Source: Gammaproteobacteria bacterium UBA7310 | GTDB taxonomy: Bacteria > Pseudomonadota > Gammaproteobacteria > Pseudomonadales > Ketobacteraceae | Length of the DNA: 64,000 nucleotides | Reading direction: 5' to 3' | Assembly: GCA_002471665.1 (NCBI GenBank) | Contig: DKQK01000017.1 | Coordinates: 74,221-138,220 of the forward strand | Notes under the pieces: model-generated | The model's database searches: none | What the model saw: only the letters and a program-made list of their open reading frames with translations | Told to the model about the DNA's origin: nothing | Shown: one piece after another, positions 46,512 through 54,759 of the stretch | Numbering within the stretch: the stretch's first letter is position 1 | Layout of the letters: each line of letters begins with the position of its first letter | Program-made: the position numbers and the translations under genes

Positions 46512-48332
46512 CTAATCCGAACCTGCCTCACTGAAGCTGGTTAGGCAATTGCGGCCGTTTTGTTTTGACTGATAGAGTGCCGCGTCAGCCCGGTTCACAA
46601 ACAGGTTAACGTCTTTAGGTGAGTTGGGAATACCGGCATAGAGGCCTACACTGCAGGTCACCCTCAGATTACCGGATTCCAGCGGAATAACGGTGTTTTC
46701 AATTTGTTGCAATACCCGCTGGGCGACGACTGTGGCCCCCTCGCTATCGGTTTCCGGCAGGACAAAACAGAACTCCTCGCCACCGTAGCGCGCCGCCAGG
46801 TCGGTGGGGGCCCGATTGGATGCCTGTATCTGCTCTGCCACCACCTTCAGGCATTGATCACCCGCCAGATGGCCGTAGTTGTCATTCACGGATTTAAAGT
46901 GATCAATATCAATCATTAAAATGGCAATACTGTGTTGGTAACGAATGCAGCGGGCGAACTCATCTTCCAGGTACTGGTTAAGGTAACGCCGGTTCTTGAG
47001 GCCGGTCAGCTGATCAGTATCGCTTAATGTCTTCAGCTTCTGGTTGGCCTGCTCCAGTTCCACAGTGCGTTCGGCCACTCTTTGTTCCAGTGCCTCATTG
47101 GCCTGGCGCTGTGTCTGCAGAGCCAGGGATTGCGCTTCGATGCGCAGGGAGCGTTCCTTGTTGATGCGCTCGGCCAACGCAAACGACAACAGTAACGCTT
47201 CCAGTAGTGAGCCGATCAGCAGAGCGTACTCGGTGAACAGGTTGGAGGGAATGACATTGCTTTTACTGAGTACGATGACGATACCGCCGGCGAACAGCGC
47301 AGCCCAGGCCAGCGTGTAGTAGGGTGCAGACGGCCGTTTCTCAAACCAGGCCACGATGCCGACTATCAATCCCATGACGCACGCCACCAGGGCCACCGGC
47401 ACCAGAATACTGATCACATGGGTGTAGGTGGTAAAAAAACTCGCCACGATGGCGCCGCAACAGAGCAATGTGAAGCCAAAGAAAAAGCCGTTGGCCCAGG
47501 GTTGAAACGGCTTGTCGGTGGCCAGGAAACGCCGGGTGAACAACACGGCGAACAAAATACAACTGGCCAGAAACACCAGAATGGACTGGTCATTCCATTG
47601 GGTGGCATTGGGCCACAGAAACATAAAACTCCAGCCTTGCAGGCCCGCCACAAACAGCGCAAGGCTTACGATATAGCTGACGTAATACAGGTAGGCCCGT
47701 TCGCCCAGGACAAAATAGATCAGCAGGTTATACAAGGCGATAATCAGCAGGCCGCCGTAATAAATGCCGTGCATGATGGTGGGGCCCACCTGCAGGGTGT
47801 GAAAGTTGTTCTCATCCCACAGAATGATGGGCACCATCAGCGAACTGGTGCTTTCAACCCGGATATAAACCTGCGCCTTGGTGCCGGTGTCCAGGGTCAA
47901 TGGCACCAGAAAGTTGTGATGCTGGATCGGGCGGGACCAGAAGGGTAGCTTGTCACCCAGGATGAATTCCTGCAGGCGTCCGTCTTCGTACCGGACATAG
48001 ACCTGCAGGTGATCCAAAACCGGGTAGGCAAATTCCAGGAGCCAGGATGTCTGCGGTTGAGGGTTCTGCAGTTCGAGGCTCAGCCACCAGGCAGAGGTGC
48101 TGTAACCTTGGGAGAATGTGGATCTGTCATTGCGTATCCAGTCCTGCCGGTGCCGGATGTCATCATAGGTGAGTGTGCCGCCGGGATCTTCGAGATAACG
48201 TACCTGATCGCCCAGTTCAATCTGCCCCAGGTTAACCGAGGCGTCAATGGTTGCTGCCTGCAGCCAGGAACAGCACAGAACCATGAGCCAGGCCAAGGGG
48301 GCCAGGCGGGTGTAGGGAGATGTTGGATGCAA
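46512..48332 (-). CDS. 7TMR-DISM diguanylate cyclase
   Basis: 606 residues. Signal peptide, 7TMR-DISMED2 domain (FAYPVLDHLQVYVRYEDGRL), seven membrane helices, coiled coil and a GGDEF domain with active-site ARYGGEEF (GGEEF, active). The I-site position has no RxxD (APTD instead), so product inhibition may be weak. It shares its sensor architecture with the adjacent hybrid kinase, from which it is separated by 75 bases, suggesting duplication with different output domains. Confidence 0.92.
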   Translation of the reverse strand: MHPTSPYTRLAPLAWLMVLCCSWLQAATIDASVNLGQIELGDQVRYLEDPGGTLTYDDIRHRQDWIRNDRSTFSQGYSTSAWWLSLELQNPQPQTSWLLEFAYPVLDHLQVYVRYEDGRLQEFILGDKLPFWSRPIQHHNFLVPLTLDTGTKAQVYIRVESTSSLMVPIILWDENNFHTLQVGPTIMHGIYYGGLLIIALYNLLIYFVLGERAYLYYVSYIVSLALFVAGLQGWSFMFLWPNATQWNDQSILVFLASCILFAVLFTRRFLATDKPFQPWANGFFFGFTLLCCGAIVASFFTTYTHVISILVPVALVACVMGLIVGIVAWFEKRPSAPYYTLAWAALFAGGIVIVLSKSNVIPSNLFTEYALLIGSLLEALLLSFALAERINKERSLRIEAQSLALQTQRQANEALEQRVAERTVELEQANQKLKTLSDTDQLTGLKNRRYLNQYLEDEFARCIRYQHSIAILMIDIDHFKSVNDNYGHLAGDQCLKVVAEQIQASNRAPTDLAARYGGEEFCFVLPETDSEGATVVAQRVLQQIENTVIPLESGNLRVTCSVGLYAGIPNSPKDVNLFVNRADAALYQSKQNGRNCLTSFSEAGSD

Positions 48333-48423
48333 ACCTGATGTCCGATTCTAATTCTTATGTTGTCAGTCCGTTAAATATAGCCGCTGGAACTGGGGTGTGC
48401 CTCTTTTACAGGCCGGATGCGGG

Positions 48424-49407
48424 CTATTGCAGTTCGCTGCGTGCAGGTGCCGGGCATTGAATGGGGGGGCAGGGCCGGGGTGATTGGCCGGATGGCCGCC
48501 GGCTCATTTCCGCCACTGTGTCTCGCAAGTTGGTATCCTGGGGCGCCAGTTGCAGCCCGCAGCGGGCTGCCCGCTCAGCCTGTTCCAGACAACCCTGCGC
48601 GCGCAGGGCATAGGCATAATTGTTCCACCCCTGGGTCAGCCGGGGGTGTTGTGACAGCAACTGCTGATAGTGTGCGGAGGCGGCATCGGCCTGTTCAGTA
48701 GTGAGCAACAGGTTGGCCAGGGCAAAGCGGGGGGCAGGGGATTGCGGCCAGGCCCGGGTCGCGCTGGTATAGGCCTGTTGCGCCAATGCCTGATGCCCGA
48801 TTTGCTCCAGGCCATGGATCAGCCTTGTATAGCGGACCGGGTCTGCCGTGCCGGGAACCCGGTCCGGTGGCAGTACCACGCGGCCCCAGCGTTCACTGCG
48901 CTGCCAGGTGTTGTCAAACACGGTTAACGGGGTGATGCGCCGTTTCAGGTCACCGGAGCGCAGCACCAGTTCCCGGGTCTGCAGGTTATAGCCCACTGCC
49001 ACCGCGAAATGCCATTGCGGCAACCAGTCTATGCCCAGGTTCTGTAGCACCAGCACCGGGTGCCCGGCGGCCAATTCCTCCAGTAACTGGTCCAGGGAAT
49101 CCACCGGGTAACTGATGAAACCCTGGCGGCGGCTGGCGATGTCCATCTCCACCGGGAAGCTGCCCCGGGCTTTGGGGGTGAATACCTGGGCCGCCAGTTG
49201 CTGCGGTTGCACGCCTGCCTGGTAATAATTGAGTACCATGGCCAGGGCCGCCGGCCCGCACTGAAAATCGGCCTGCTCTATAAATGGGGTGTCGATGATC
49301 TCGGCGCTGGGCGGAATGCGTTGCGAAAGGGTGGGATCAATGGTGAATGGAGGGTTCAGGGAACAGCCTGCCAGCAGCAGGCTGAGCCCCAAAACGAGTC
49401 GGATCAC
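48424..49407 (-). CDS. PA2778-family cysteine peptidase-like lipoprotein with TPR
   Basis: 327 residues. Lipoprotein signal peptide with lipobox LLAGC (Cys15), then a C39-type papain-like domain with nucleophile Cys in QADFQCGPAALAMVL and a His in QWHFAVAVGYN, then TPR-like helices. The C-terminal tail is Pro/Arg-rich. In Pseudomonas the PA2778/PA2779 genes are paired; the substrate is unknown. The start overlaps the stop of the PA2779-like gene by four bases (ATGA). Confidence 0.82.
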   Translation of the reverse strand: MIRLVLGLSLLLAGCSLNPPFTIDPTLSQRIPPSAEIIDTPFIEQADFQCGPAALAMVLNYYQAGVQPQQLAAQVFTPKARGSFPVEMDIASRRQGFISYPVDSLDQLLEELAAGHPVLVLQNLGIDWLPQWHFAVAVGYNLQTRELVLRSGDLKRRITPLTVFDNTWQRSERWGRVVLPPDRVPGTADPVRYTRLIHGLEQIGHQALAQQAYTSATRAWPQSPAPRFALANLLLTTEQADAASAHYQQLLSQHPRLTQGWNNYAYALRAQGCLEQAERAARCGLQLAPQDTNLRDTVAEMSRRPSGQSPRPCPPIQCPAPARSELQ

Positions 49408-49811
49408 TGATTGTTGACAGGCTTGATAGCTGGGAAAATATTGGTGGTACCGAGCAGATCCAGCACGATCAGAATCACAAACACCAGCACCACAAAGCCG
49501 ACCACGCTGCCGCCGGCCTGCATCTCTTCAACCTGGGTGCTGAAGGCCTGCAGTTCGTCTGCTGTCATTTCTGCCACACGCTGTTCAACGTGCGCCGGGT
49601 CAACCCCCAGGCTAAGCAGGGTGTCACGGGCCTGTTGCTGATCCAGCACGGCCAATACCTGGGCCCGGGTGGATTCGCGGTCTGCATCCGACAGCATTTT
49701 CTGGGTGGGAATCATGGCTGCCTGGGCGCTTGCACTCAATATGCTGACCACGACCATGGTGGCTGCCAGCAGGCGGGCGACCCATTGTTGTAATGCGTTT
49801 GCTTGGCTCAC
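49404..49811 (-). CDS. PA2779-family membrane protein
   Basis: 135 residues. A signal peptide-like N-terminal helix (1-32, ending AQA), a charged helical domain (DADRESTRAQVLAVLDQQQARDTL) and one C-terminal membrane helix (SVVGFVVLVFVILIVLDLLG). It is the upstream partner of the PA2778-like lipoprotein peptidase and is likely its substrate or membrane anchor, but that is inference. Confidence 0.82.
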   Translation of the reverse strand: MSQANALQQWVARLLAATMVVVSILSASAQAAMIPTQKMLSDADRESTRAQVLAVLDQQQARDTLLSLGVDPAHVEQRVAEMTADELQAFSTQVEEMQAGGSVVGFVVLVFVILIVLDLLGTTNIFPAIKPVNNQ

Positions 49812-49891
49812 GGTGTTCTCCTTAGGAGCTGTTTTCTATGGGTGGTATTACAGGCAGTATACTAGCCAAATATCAGGCGATAAACAGCCAC

Positions 49892-50170
49892 TCAGTCGGC
49901 ATTTTTTACAGGGCTATTTGGCCCGGACGGGCCTTGTTCCAGTGCTGAAACCTGTTTTTCCAGGTCTTCCAGCCGCGCTCGGGTGCGGGCCAGCACCTTG
50001 GTTTGAACGTCAAATTCTTCCCGGGTGACCAGATCCATGCGGGCCAGCGATTCCCGGATCACCGCGCCCAGGTTATGACGTAAATCCTGTCCCAGTTCAC
50101 CAATATCCTGGGGCAGGCGTTCCTGCACCAATTCCAAAATGCGGTTTACTAAGTTTTCCTGACGGTTCAT
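49892..50170 (-). CDS. ubiK: Ubiquinone biosynthesis accessory factor UbiK (BMFP)
   Basis: 92 residues. Membrane-associated coiled-coil protein needed for efficient ubiquinone synthesis. N-terminal NRQENLVNRILELVQERLP and LRHNLGAVIRESLARMDLVTREEFDVQ are characteristic, followed by a coiled coil. The ATG at 50170 has AGGAGC; the longer start is rejected. Beside glnK-amtB, as in Pseudomonas. Confidence 0.9.
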   Translation of the reverse strand: MNRQENLVNRILELVQERLPQDIGELGQDLRHNLGAVIRESLARMDLVTREEFDVQTKVLARTRARLEDLEKQVSALEQGPSGPNSPVKNAD

Positions 50171-50249
50171 GATAGCTCCTTCATGATCTAGGCGGCAGTG
50201 TATCACGCCCCTTTGGGGAGTCACCAAAATGCGTCAGGAAAACACACGC

Positions 50250-50310
50250 GCACCATAATGAAGCCTTCATTGGGCGCAGCGTGCATGCTTTTGGTGCGAT
50301 ATAATGGTGC
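50250..50310 (+). promoter_or_regulatory. NtrC-like sites upstream of glnK
   Basis: Three dyads fit GCACCATWWTGGTGC: GCACCATAATGAAGC at 50250-50264 (13 of 15), GCATGCTTTTGGTGC at 50283-50297 (12 of 15) and GCGATATAATGGTGC at 50296-50310 (12 of 15). The last ends 66 nt upstream of the -24 element, one helical turn closer than at urtA and the TorF-type gene. Confidence 0.6.
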
Positions 50311-50375
50311 CATCATGGCGGTAAAACCCTAGCGTTTTAGGGTTAAACGCTTGATTCTTCGCAATTAAAACTAAT

Positions 50376-50391
50376 AGGCATGGTTTGTGCT
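50376..50391 (+). promoter_or_regulatory. Sigma-54 (-24/-12) promoter of glnK-amtB
   Basis: AGGCATGGTTTGTGCT has GG and GC at the RpoN spacing, GGCAT and TGCT as in the urtA promoter, though the first base of the -24 block is A not T. It lies 111 nt upstream of the glnK start. NtrC/RpoN control of glnK-amtB is the rule in proteobacteria. Confidence 0.65.
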
Positions 50392-50501
50392 AACACCTGT
50401 GCATGTTCCGCGATTGGGCAGCATGCTGGGCGATTGCACTGATTTGCGAATAACGGGACCGTAGCAATTTAAGCTTTCGAGCATTAATAGGAGATGTTCT
50501 T

Positions 50502-50840
50502 ATGAAACTGGTTACTGCTGTAATCAAACCATTCAAACTCGATGACGTGCGTGAAGCACTGTCTGAAATTGGGGTTCAGGGTATTACTGTTACTGAAGTG
50601 AAAGGCTTCGGGCGACAGAAAGGCCACACTGAGCTGTATCGTGGAGCAGAATATGTGGTGGATTTCCTGCCCAAAGTAAAAATTGAAGTTGCGGCTTCCG
50701 ATGACCTGCTGGACCAGGTGATCGAGTCCATCAGCAAGGCTGCCAACACCGGCAAAATCGGTGACGGCAAGATCTTTGTTACGCCTCTGGAACAGGCGAT
50801 TCGTATCCGTACTGGCGAAACCGGTACTGACGCGATCTAA
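50502..50840 (+). CDS. glnK: P-II nitrogen regulator GlnK
   Basis: 112 residues, the standard P-II length. Trimeric sensor of 2-oxoglutarate, ATP/ADP and (through uridylylation) glutamine; its T-loop plugs AmtB. The uridylylation Tyr51 is in YRGAEYVVDF, and the ATP-binding B-loop TGKIGDGKIFV and C-terminal RIRTGE are intact. amtB follows 58 bases later, so it is named GlnK rather than GlnB. Confidence 0.95.
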   Translation: MKLVTAVIKPFKLDDVREALSEIGVQGITVTEVKGFGRQKGHTELYRGAEYVVDFLPKVKIEVAASDDLLDQVIESISKAANTGKIGDGKIFVTPLEQAIRIRTGETGTDAI

Positions 50841-50898
50841 AACAGTTTCACCCTAATAATCCATGCCTATTTATTTTTAATTTTGCGGAGGCAAGACC

Positions 50899-52170
50899 GT
50901 GGAAAACAATATTTTTCACCTGCAATATGCGATGGACACCTTTTACTTCCTGGTGTGCGGCGCGCTCGTAATGTGGATGGCGGCAGGTTTCGCCATGCTC
51001 GAATCCGGTTTGGTTCGTTCCAAGAACACCACCGAAATCCTGACCAAAAACGTGGCTCTGTTTGCCATCTCCTGCATCATGTATCTGGTGTGCGGTTATT
51101 ACATCATGTACGACGGCGGTGTGTTCCTGTCCGGCATCGCCGATGTCGACGTGGCCGCCACCCTGGGTGAGTTTGCCGGCCGTGAAGACGGTTTTGAAGG
51201 CGGCTCCATCTATTCCGGTGCTTCTGATTTCTTCTTCCAGGTTGTGTTTGTCGCCACCGCAATGTCCATCGTATCCGGTGCGGTTGCTGAGCGAATGAAG
51301 CTGTGGGCGTTCCTGGCCTTTGCCGTGGTGATGACCGGTTTCATCTACCCAATGGAAGGCAGCTGGACCTGGAATGGTGCCGACGTGTTCGGCATGTACA
51401 ACCTGGGTGACCTGGGTTTCTCTGATTTCGCGGGTTCCGGTATCGTGCACATGGCCGGTGCTGCTGCTGCCTTAGCCGGTGTGCTGTTGCTGGGTGCCCG
51501 TAAGGGTAAGTACGGCGCTAACGGACAAGTCAACGCGATCCCGGGTGCCAACCTGCCACTGGCAACACTGGGTACTTTCATCCTGTGGATGGGCTGGTTC
51601 GGTTTCAACGGCGGTTCCGTATTGAAGCTGGGTGATATCGCCAACGCCAACTCTGTGGCCATGGTGTTCCTGAACACCAATACCGCGGCGGCCGGTGGCT
51701 CCATCGCTGCCCTGATCACCGCCCGCCTGCTGTTCGGTAAGGCTGACCTGACCATGCTGCTGAACGGTGCCCTGGCCGGTCTGGTGGCCATTACTGCAGA
51801 ACCCTCCACCCCGACTGCCCTGGAAGCAACGCTGTTCGGTGCCGCCGGTGGTGTGCTGGTTGTGTTCAGTATCCTGGCGCTGGATAAGCTGAAAATCGAC
51901 GATCCTGTGGGTGCCATTTCTGTACACGGCACTTGCGGTCTGTTGGGTCTGTTGCTGGTACCGCTGACCAACGACGGCGTGAGCTTCAGCGGCCAGATCA
52001 TCGGTGCCCTGACTATCTTCTTCTGGGTGTTCATTGTGTCCCTGATTGTGTGGGCCATCCTGAAAGCGGTACTGGGTATCCGGGTATCCGAAGAGGAAGA
52101 GTTCGAAGGTGTGGACTTGGCTGAGTGTGGTATGGAAGCGTATCCGGAATTTACCGGTAGCGGTAAATAA
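50899..52170 (+). CDS. amtB: Ammonium transporter AmtB
   Basis: 423 residues, 11 membrane helices. The twin-His pore residues are in IVHMAGAAAAL and ISVHGTCGLLG, and the N-terminal helix carries FAMLESGLVRSKN. GTG start at 50899 with GGAGG at 50886-50890. There is no cleavable signal peptide. Operon partner of glnK, ending in a strong terminator. Confidence 0.95.
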   Translation: MENNIFHLQYAMDTFYFLVCGALVMWMAAGFAMLESGLVRSKNTTEILTKNVALFAISCIMYLVCGYYIMYDGGVFLSGIADVDVAATLGEFAGREDGFEGGSIYSGASDFFFQVVFVATAMSIVSGAVAERMKLWAFLAFAVVMTGFIYPMEGSWTWNGADVFGMYNLGDLGFSDFAGSGIVHMAGAAAALAGVLLLGARKGKYGANGQVNAIPGANLPLATLGTFILWMGWFGFNGGSVLKLGDIANANSVAMVFLNTNTAAAGGSIAALITARLLFGKADLTMLLNGALAGLVAITAEPSTPTALEATLFGAAGGVLVVFSILALDKLKIDDPVGAISVHGTCGLLGLLLVPLTNDGVSFSGQIIGALTIFFWVFIVSLIVWAILKAVLGIRVSEEEEFEGVDLAECGMEAYPEFTGSGK

Positions 52171-52194
52171 TCAGCAAGATCCTACCCAAGATCG

Positions 52195-52223
52195 AAAAAG
52201 GCTCCTTCGGGAGCCTTTTTTTT
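52195..52223 (+). terminator. Rho-independent terminator after amtB
   Basis: AAAAAGGCTCC pairs with GGAGCCTTTTT around a TTCG tetraloop and is followed by further T's (eight in all). Confidence 0.95.
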
Positions 52224-52331
52224 GCTCCGTATTTCACTTCAAACTGTGATCTGGTTCACGATATTGTCGACATACTTAACACCTAACCCTATTAGATGTT
52301 TTAAGTTGTTGATATATATGAGTATTTTTAT

Positions 52332-52347
52332 TGGCCTGTTTATTGCT
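52332..52347 (+). promoter_or_regulatory. Sigma-54 (-24/-12) promoter of the PEP-CTERM gene
   Basis: TGGCCTGTTTATTGCT fits the RpoN consensus (TGGC and TTGCT at correct spacing), 43 nt upstream of the start codon. PEP-CTERM genes are commonly driven by RpoN with the PrsK/PrsR pair. No GGTGC dyads are seen upstream. Confidence 0.65.
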
Positions 52348-52390
52348 AAATAGGGTGGTGTTGGGGGTTCCCGCTTATTTTGAGGATGTA

Positions 52391-53026
52391 ATGATGATGA
52401 AGACTGTTAAAACTCTAGCGGCCGCAGCGGTACTGACCGTATCTGCGTCTGCAGCAATGGCTGCGCCGTATTATGAGTCCTATGAGGGCTATCAGAACGT
52501 ATGGGAAGGGGAAACCTATACCTTTGGTTTTGATATGTGGTATGACAACGCCACCTACGGCGTGGGTACCGATTCAGCCCTGACTCTGACCAATGACGCT
52601 TCCGGCGCATTCGGCGCCTGGGATTCAGGCCTGTTGACTCTGGGCATGTATTCCGAAGATTGGAAATACGAAGAAACCACCGTAAGCCTGACTGCCTGGA
52701 ACACTCAGACCGGTTCTGAGCTGTTCAGCTTGGGCAGCTACACATGGAATGGCACAGACTGCATGCTGTGCAGCACGGATTACACCGTTGAATTTGACCT
52801 GAGTGATGACCAGCTGGCAGCTTTGAGCGGCGAAGGTTGGGGTAACGTGGGCATTCAGGCATCGGCTTTCCGATACGGCGATAATGATTTCGCCATTGAG
52901 TATGTCAGCCTGTTGGTAAACACCGTTGAAGATGGTGTTGCCGTGCCTGAACCCGCATCAATCGGTCTGCTGGCACTGGGTCTGTTGGGCCTGGGTGCGG
53001 CTCGTCGTCGCGTAGGACGCAGCTAA
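52391..53026 (+). CDS. PEP-CTERM sorting-signal exported protein
   Basis: 211 residues. A signal peptide (1-24) is followed by an acidic, aromatic-rich beta domain with two Cys (CMLC) and ends in a PEP-CTERM signal: VPEPASIGLLALGLLGLGAARRR (VPEP motif, hydrophobic helix, Arg cluster). Such proteins are processed by an exosortase at the cell surface, usually with extracellular polysaccharide. No exosortase gene is in this window. The ATG at 52391 has GAGGATGTA upstream. Confidence 0.9.
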   Translation: MMMKTVKTLAAAAVLTVSASAAMAAPYYESYEGYQNVWEGETYTFGFDMWYDNATYGVGTDSALTLTNDASGAFGAWDSGLLTLGMYSEDWKYEETTVSLTAWNTQTGSELFSLGSYTWNGTDCMLCSTDYTVEFDLSDDQLAALSGEGWGNVGIQASAFRYGDNDFAIEYVSLLVNTVEDGVAVPEPASIGLLALGLLGLGAARRRVGRS

Positions 53027-53059
53027 CCGCTGCGCCTTACTGGGTTTCTCCCCTCCGCT

Positions 53060-53089
53060 AAAAGCCCCGGCAGTGCCGGGGCTTTTTTT
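53060..53089 (+). terminator. Rho-independent terminator after the PEP-CTERM gene
   Basis: AAAAGCCCCGGC pairs with GCCGGGGCTTTT around an AGT loop, ending in a seven-T run. Confidence 0.95.
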
Positions 53090-53244
53090 GTGCTTGTTTC
53101 CTTCCTGGTAGAGCGTTACACAAGGCGGCCATTACTCAACGAAAAGCCAATGCTTTAATACAGAGGGAAAATAGTGTTAGGTTGCCATCACTTTTATAAT
53201 GTTGGTGAATTCAGGGGGGAGTGATAGCAGAGCAGGATAACCGT

Positions 53245-53724
53245 ATGAGATTGTGGCCCATGGAATGTTTGAAATCAGTGGTGATTGGCCTGGGGATGTT
53301 GTTTGCGGCGAGTGCGCAGGCGGAGGTCTACCGCTGGGTGGATGAAAGTGGCAAGGTGCATTTTTCCGACCGGGCGCCGGATCAGGGCGCGGTGGAGAAA
53401 ATAGACCTGCCGCAGGCGGAAGAGCCCGCTCCCAGCCGTGACCTGTCCGATTTTGAGCGGCTGCAGCGGCAAAAAAAGCTGGTTAAGATGCTCGAGGAAG
53501 AACGTCTGGCAAAGGAGGCCCAGCAAGCCCAATTGGCCCGTGAAGCCGAAGAGCATGCGCAGTACTGCACCCGCTTCAAAAACCGGCTTGGTTATATTGA
53601 TCAGTACACCCACTTCTATGATGAAAAAGAGGACGGCACCCGGGAGTACATGAGTGAAGATCAGGCCGATGCCTATCGGGCCCGCCTCAAGCAGCAATAT
53701 AAGGAAGAATGCGGCGAGGCCTGA
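53245..53724 (+). CDS. DUF4124 domain-containing exported protein
   Basis: About 159 residues. A signal peptide precedes a DUF4124 domain (EVYRWVDESGKVHFSDRAP), then a charged coiled coil (LQRQKKLVKMLEEERLAKEAQQ) and a C-terminal part with two Cys (QYCTRF, EECGEA). Three starts are possible (GTG 53221, ATG 53245, ATG 53260); 53245 is chosen because the GTG has its purine stretch too close. Function unknown; such proteins are common in gammaproteobacterial envelopes. Confidence 0.75.
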   Translation: MRLWPMECLKSVVIGLGMLFAASAQAEVYRWVDESGKVHFSDRAPDQGAVEKIDLPQAEEPAPSRDLSDFERLQRQKKLVKMLEEERLAKEAQQAQLAREAEEHAQYCTRFKNRLGYIDQYTHFYDEKEDGTREYMSEDQADAYRARLKQQYKEECGEA

Positions 53725-53751
53725 GCCCCGCCGGTGGTGACGTTGTTGCGC

Positions 53752-54615
53752 TTACTTGCCCAGATCCCGCTTCATGAATTCAGGTAACGCCAGGGCGCCC
53801 TTGTGGATGCCCAGGTTGTAGTATTGGGTGGCAAATGGTTTGTCGGCTGCGTCCTGTTCCCGGAACTGGGTGACCGAACCCTGCGGGCTGGCCATGGTGC
53901 AGGACCACCAGCCGGTGGGATAAACCGGTTGCGGGAACGGCAGGGTGTGACATTGATGAAAGCCGGCAGCGGCCATATCCTCATGAATCTTTTTGATGAT
54001 GCTGTTGCTGTGCAGCAGGGGGGATTCACTCTGTTGTACCAGCAGACCTTCCGGTTTCAGAGCCCGCAGGCAATCCCGGTAGAAATCCACTGCAAACAGG
54101 CCTTCCGCCGGACCCACTGGATCGGTGCTGTCGATGATGATCAGGTCCATGCTGCCCGGTGTACAGTTTTTGACCCAGGCAATGCCGTCATCGAACAGTA
54201 GCTCTGCCCGCGGGTCAGTGTTGGACTCACACAATTCCGGAAACCACTGTTGGGAGGCCCAGGTCACCCGTTCATCGATATCGATCTGGGTGCACTTCTC
54301 CACACCAGCGTGTTTCAGAACTTCCCGCAAAGTCCCACAGTCACCGCCACCGATGATGGCGACGGTTTTCGGGTTGGGGTGGGTAAAGAGTGCCGGATGG
54401 GTCATCATCTCGTGATACAGAAAGTTGTCCCGGCTGGTCAGCATGACACAACCGTCCAGTACCATCAGCTTGCCGAAGGTGCGGGTGTTATAGACTTCCA
54501 AATATTGGTACTGGGTTTGTTCTGCATGCAGTTTCTCGGTGATTTCAAGGCCGAAAGAGGTGCCTTCTTCACCAAATATCTCAGTGAACCAGTTGCCTTT
54601 GGAAGATTCGCTCAT
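53752..54615 (-). CDS. speE: Spermidine synthase SpeE
   Basis: 287 residues. Transfers aminopropyl from decarboxylated SAM to putrescine. Recognisable are LMVLDGCVMLTSRDNFLYHEMM, the SAM motif VAIIGGGDCGTLREV and the catalytic Asp in LIIIDSTDPVGPAEGLF. Divergent from speA with 144 bases between, which probably contains both promoters. speD is not in the window. Confidence 0.95.
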   Translation of the reverse strand: MSESSKGNWFTEIFGEEGTSFGLEITEKLHAEQTQYQYLEVYNTRTFGKLMVLDGCVMLTSRDNFLYHEMMTHPALFTHPNPKTVAIIGGGDCGTLREVLKHAGVEKCTQIDIDERVTWASQQWFPELCESNTDPRAELLFDDGIAWVKNCTPGSMDLIIIDSTDPVGPAEGLFAVDFYRDCLRALKPEGLLVQQSESPLLHSNSIIKKIHEDMAAAGFHQCHTLPFPQPVYPTGWWSCTMASPQGSVTQFREQDAADKPFATQYYNLGIHKGALALPEFMKRDLGK

Positions 54616-54691
54616 GGGGTGTAGCTCCCGATTAAATGGGGTTGGATGCGGCGCGCAAAATAACTCAAAATGGACAGATTACCAAGCGCTT

Positions 54692-54718
54692 TTGACGCGA
54701 GGCGTATAGGTCTACAAT
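54692..54718 (+). promoter_or_regulatory. Weak candidate promoter of speA
   Basis: TTGACG (54692-54697) and TACAAT (54713-54718) are separated by 15 bases, shorter than ideal. It lies 42 bases before the speA start. Confidence 0.3.
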
Positions 54719-54759
54719 AACGTCCTTTCGCCCTAATCTGCAATCTGGAACCCCACCAC

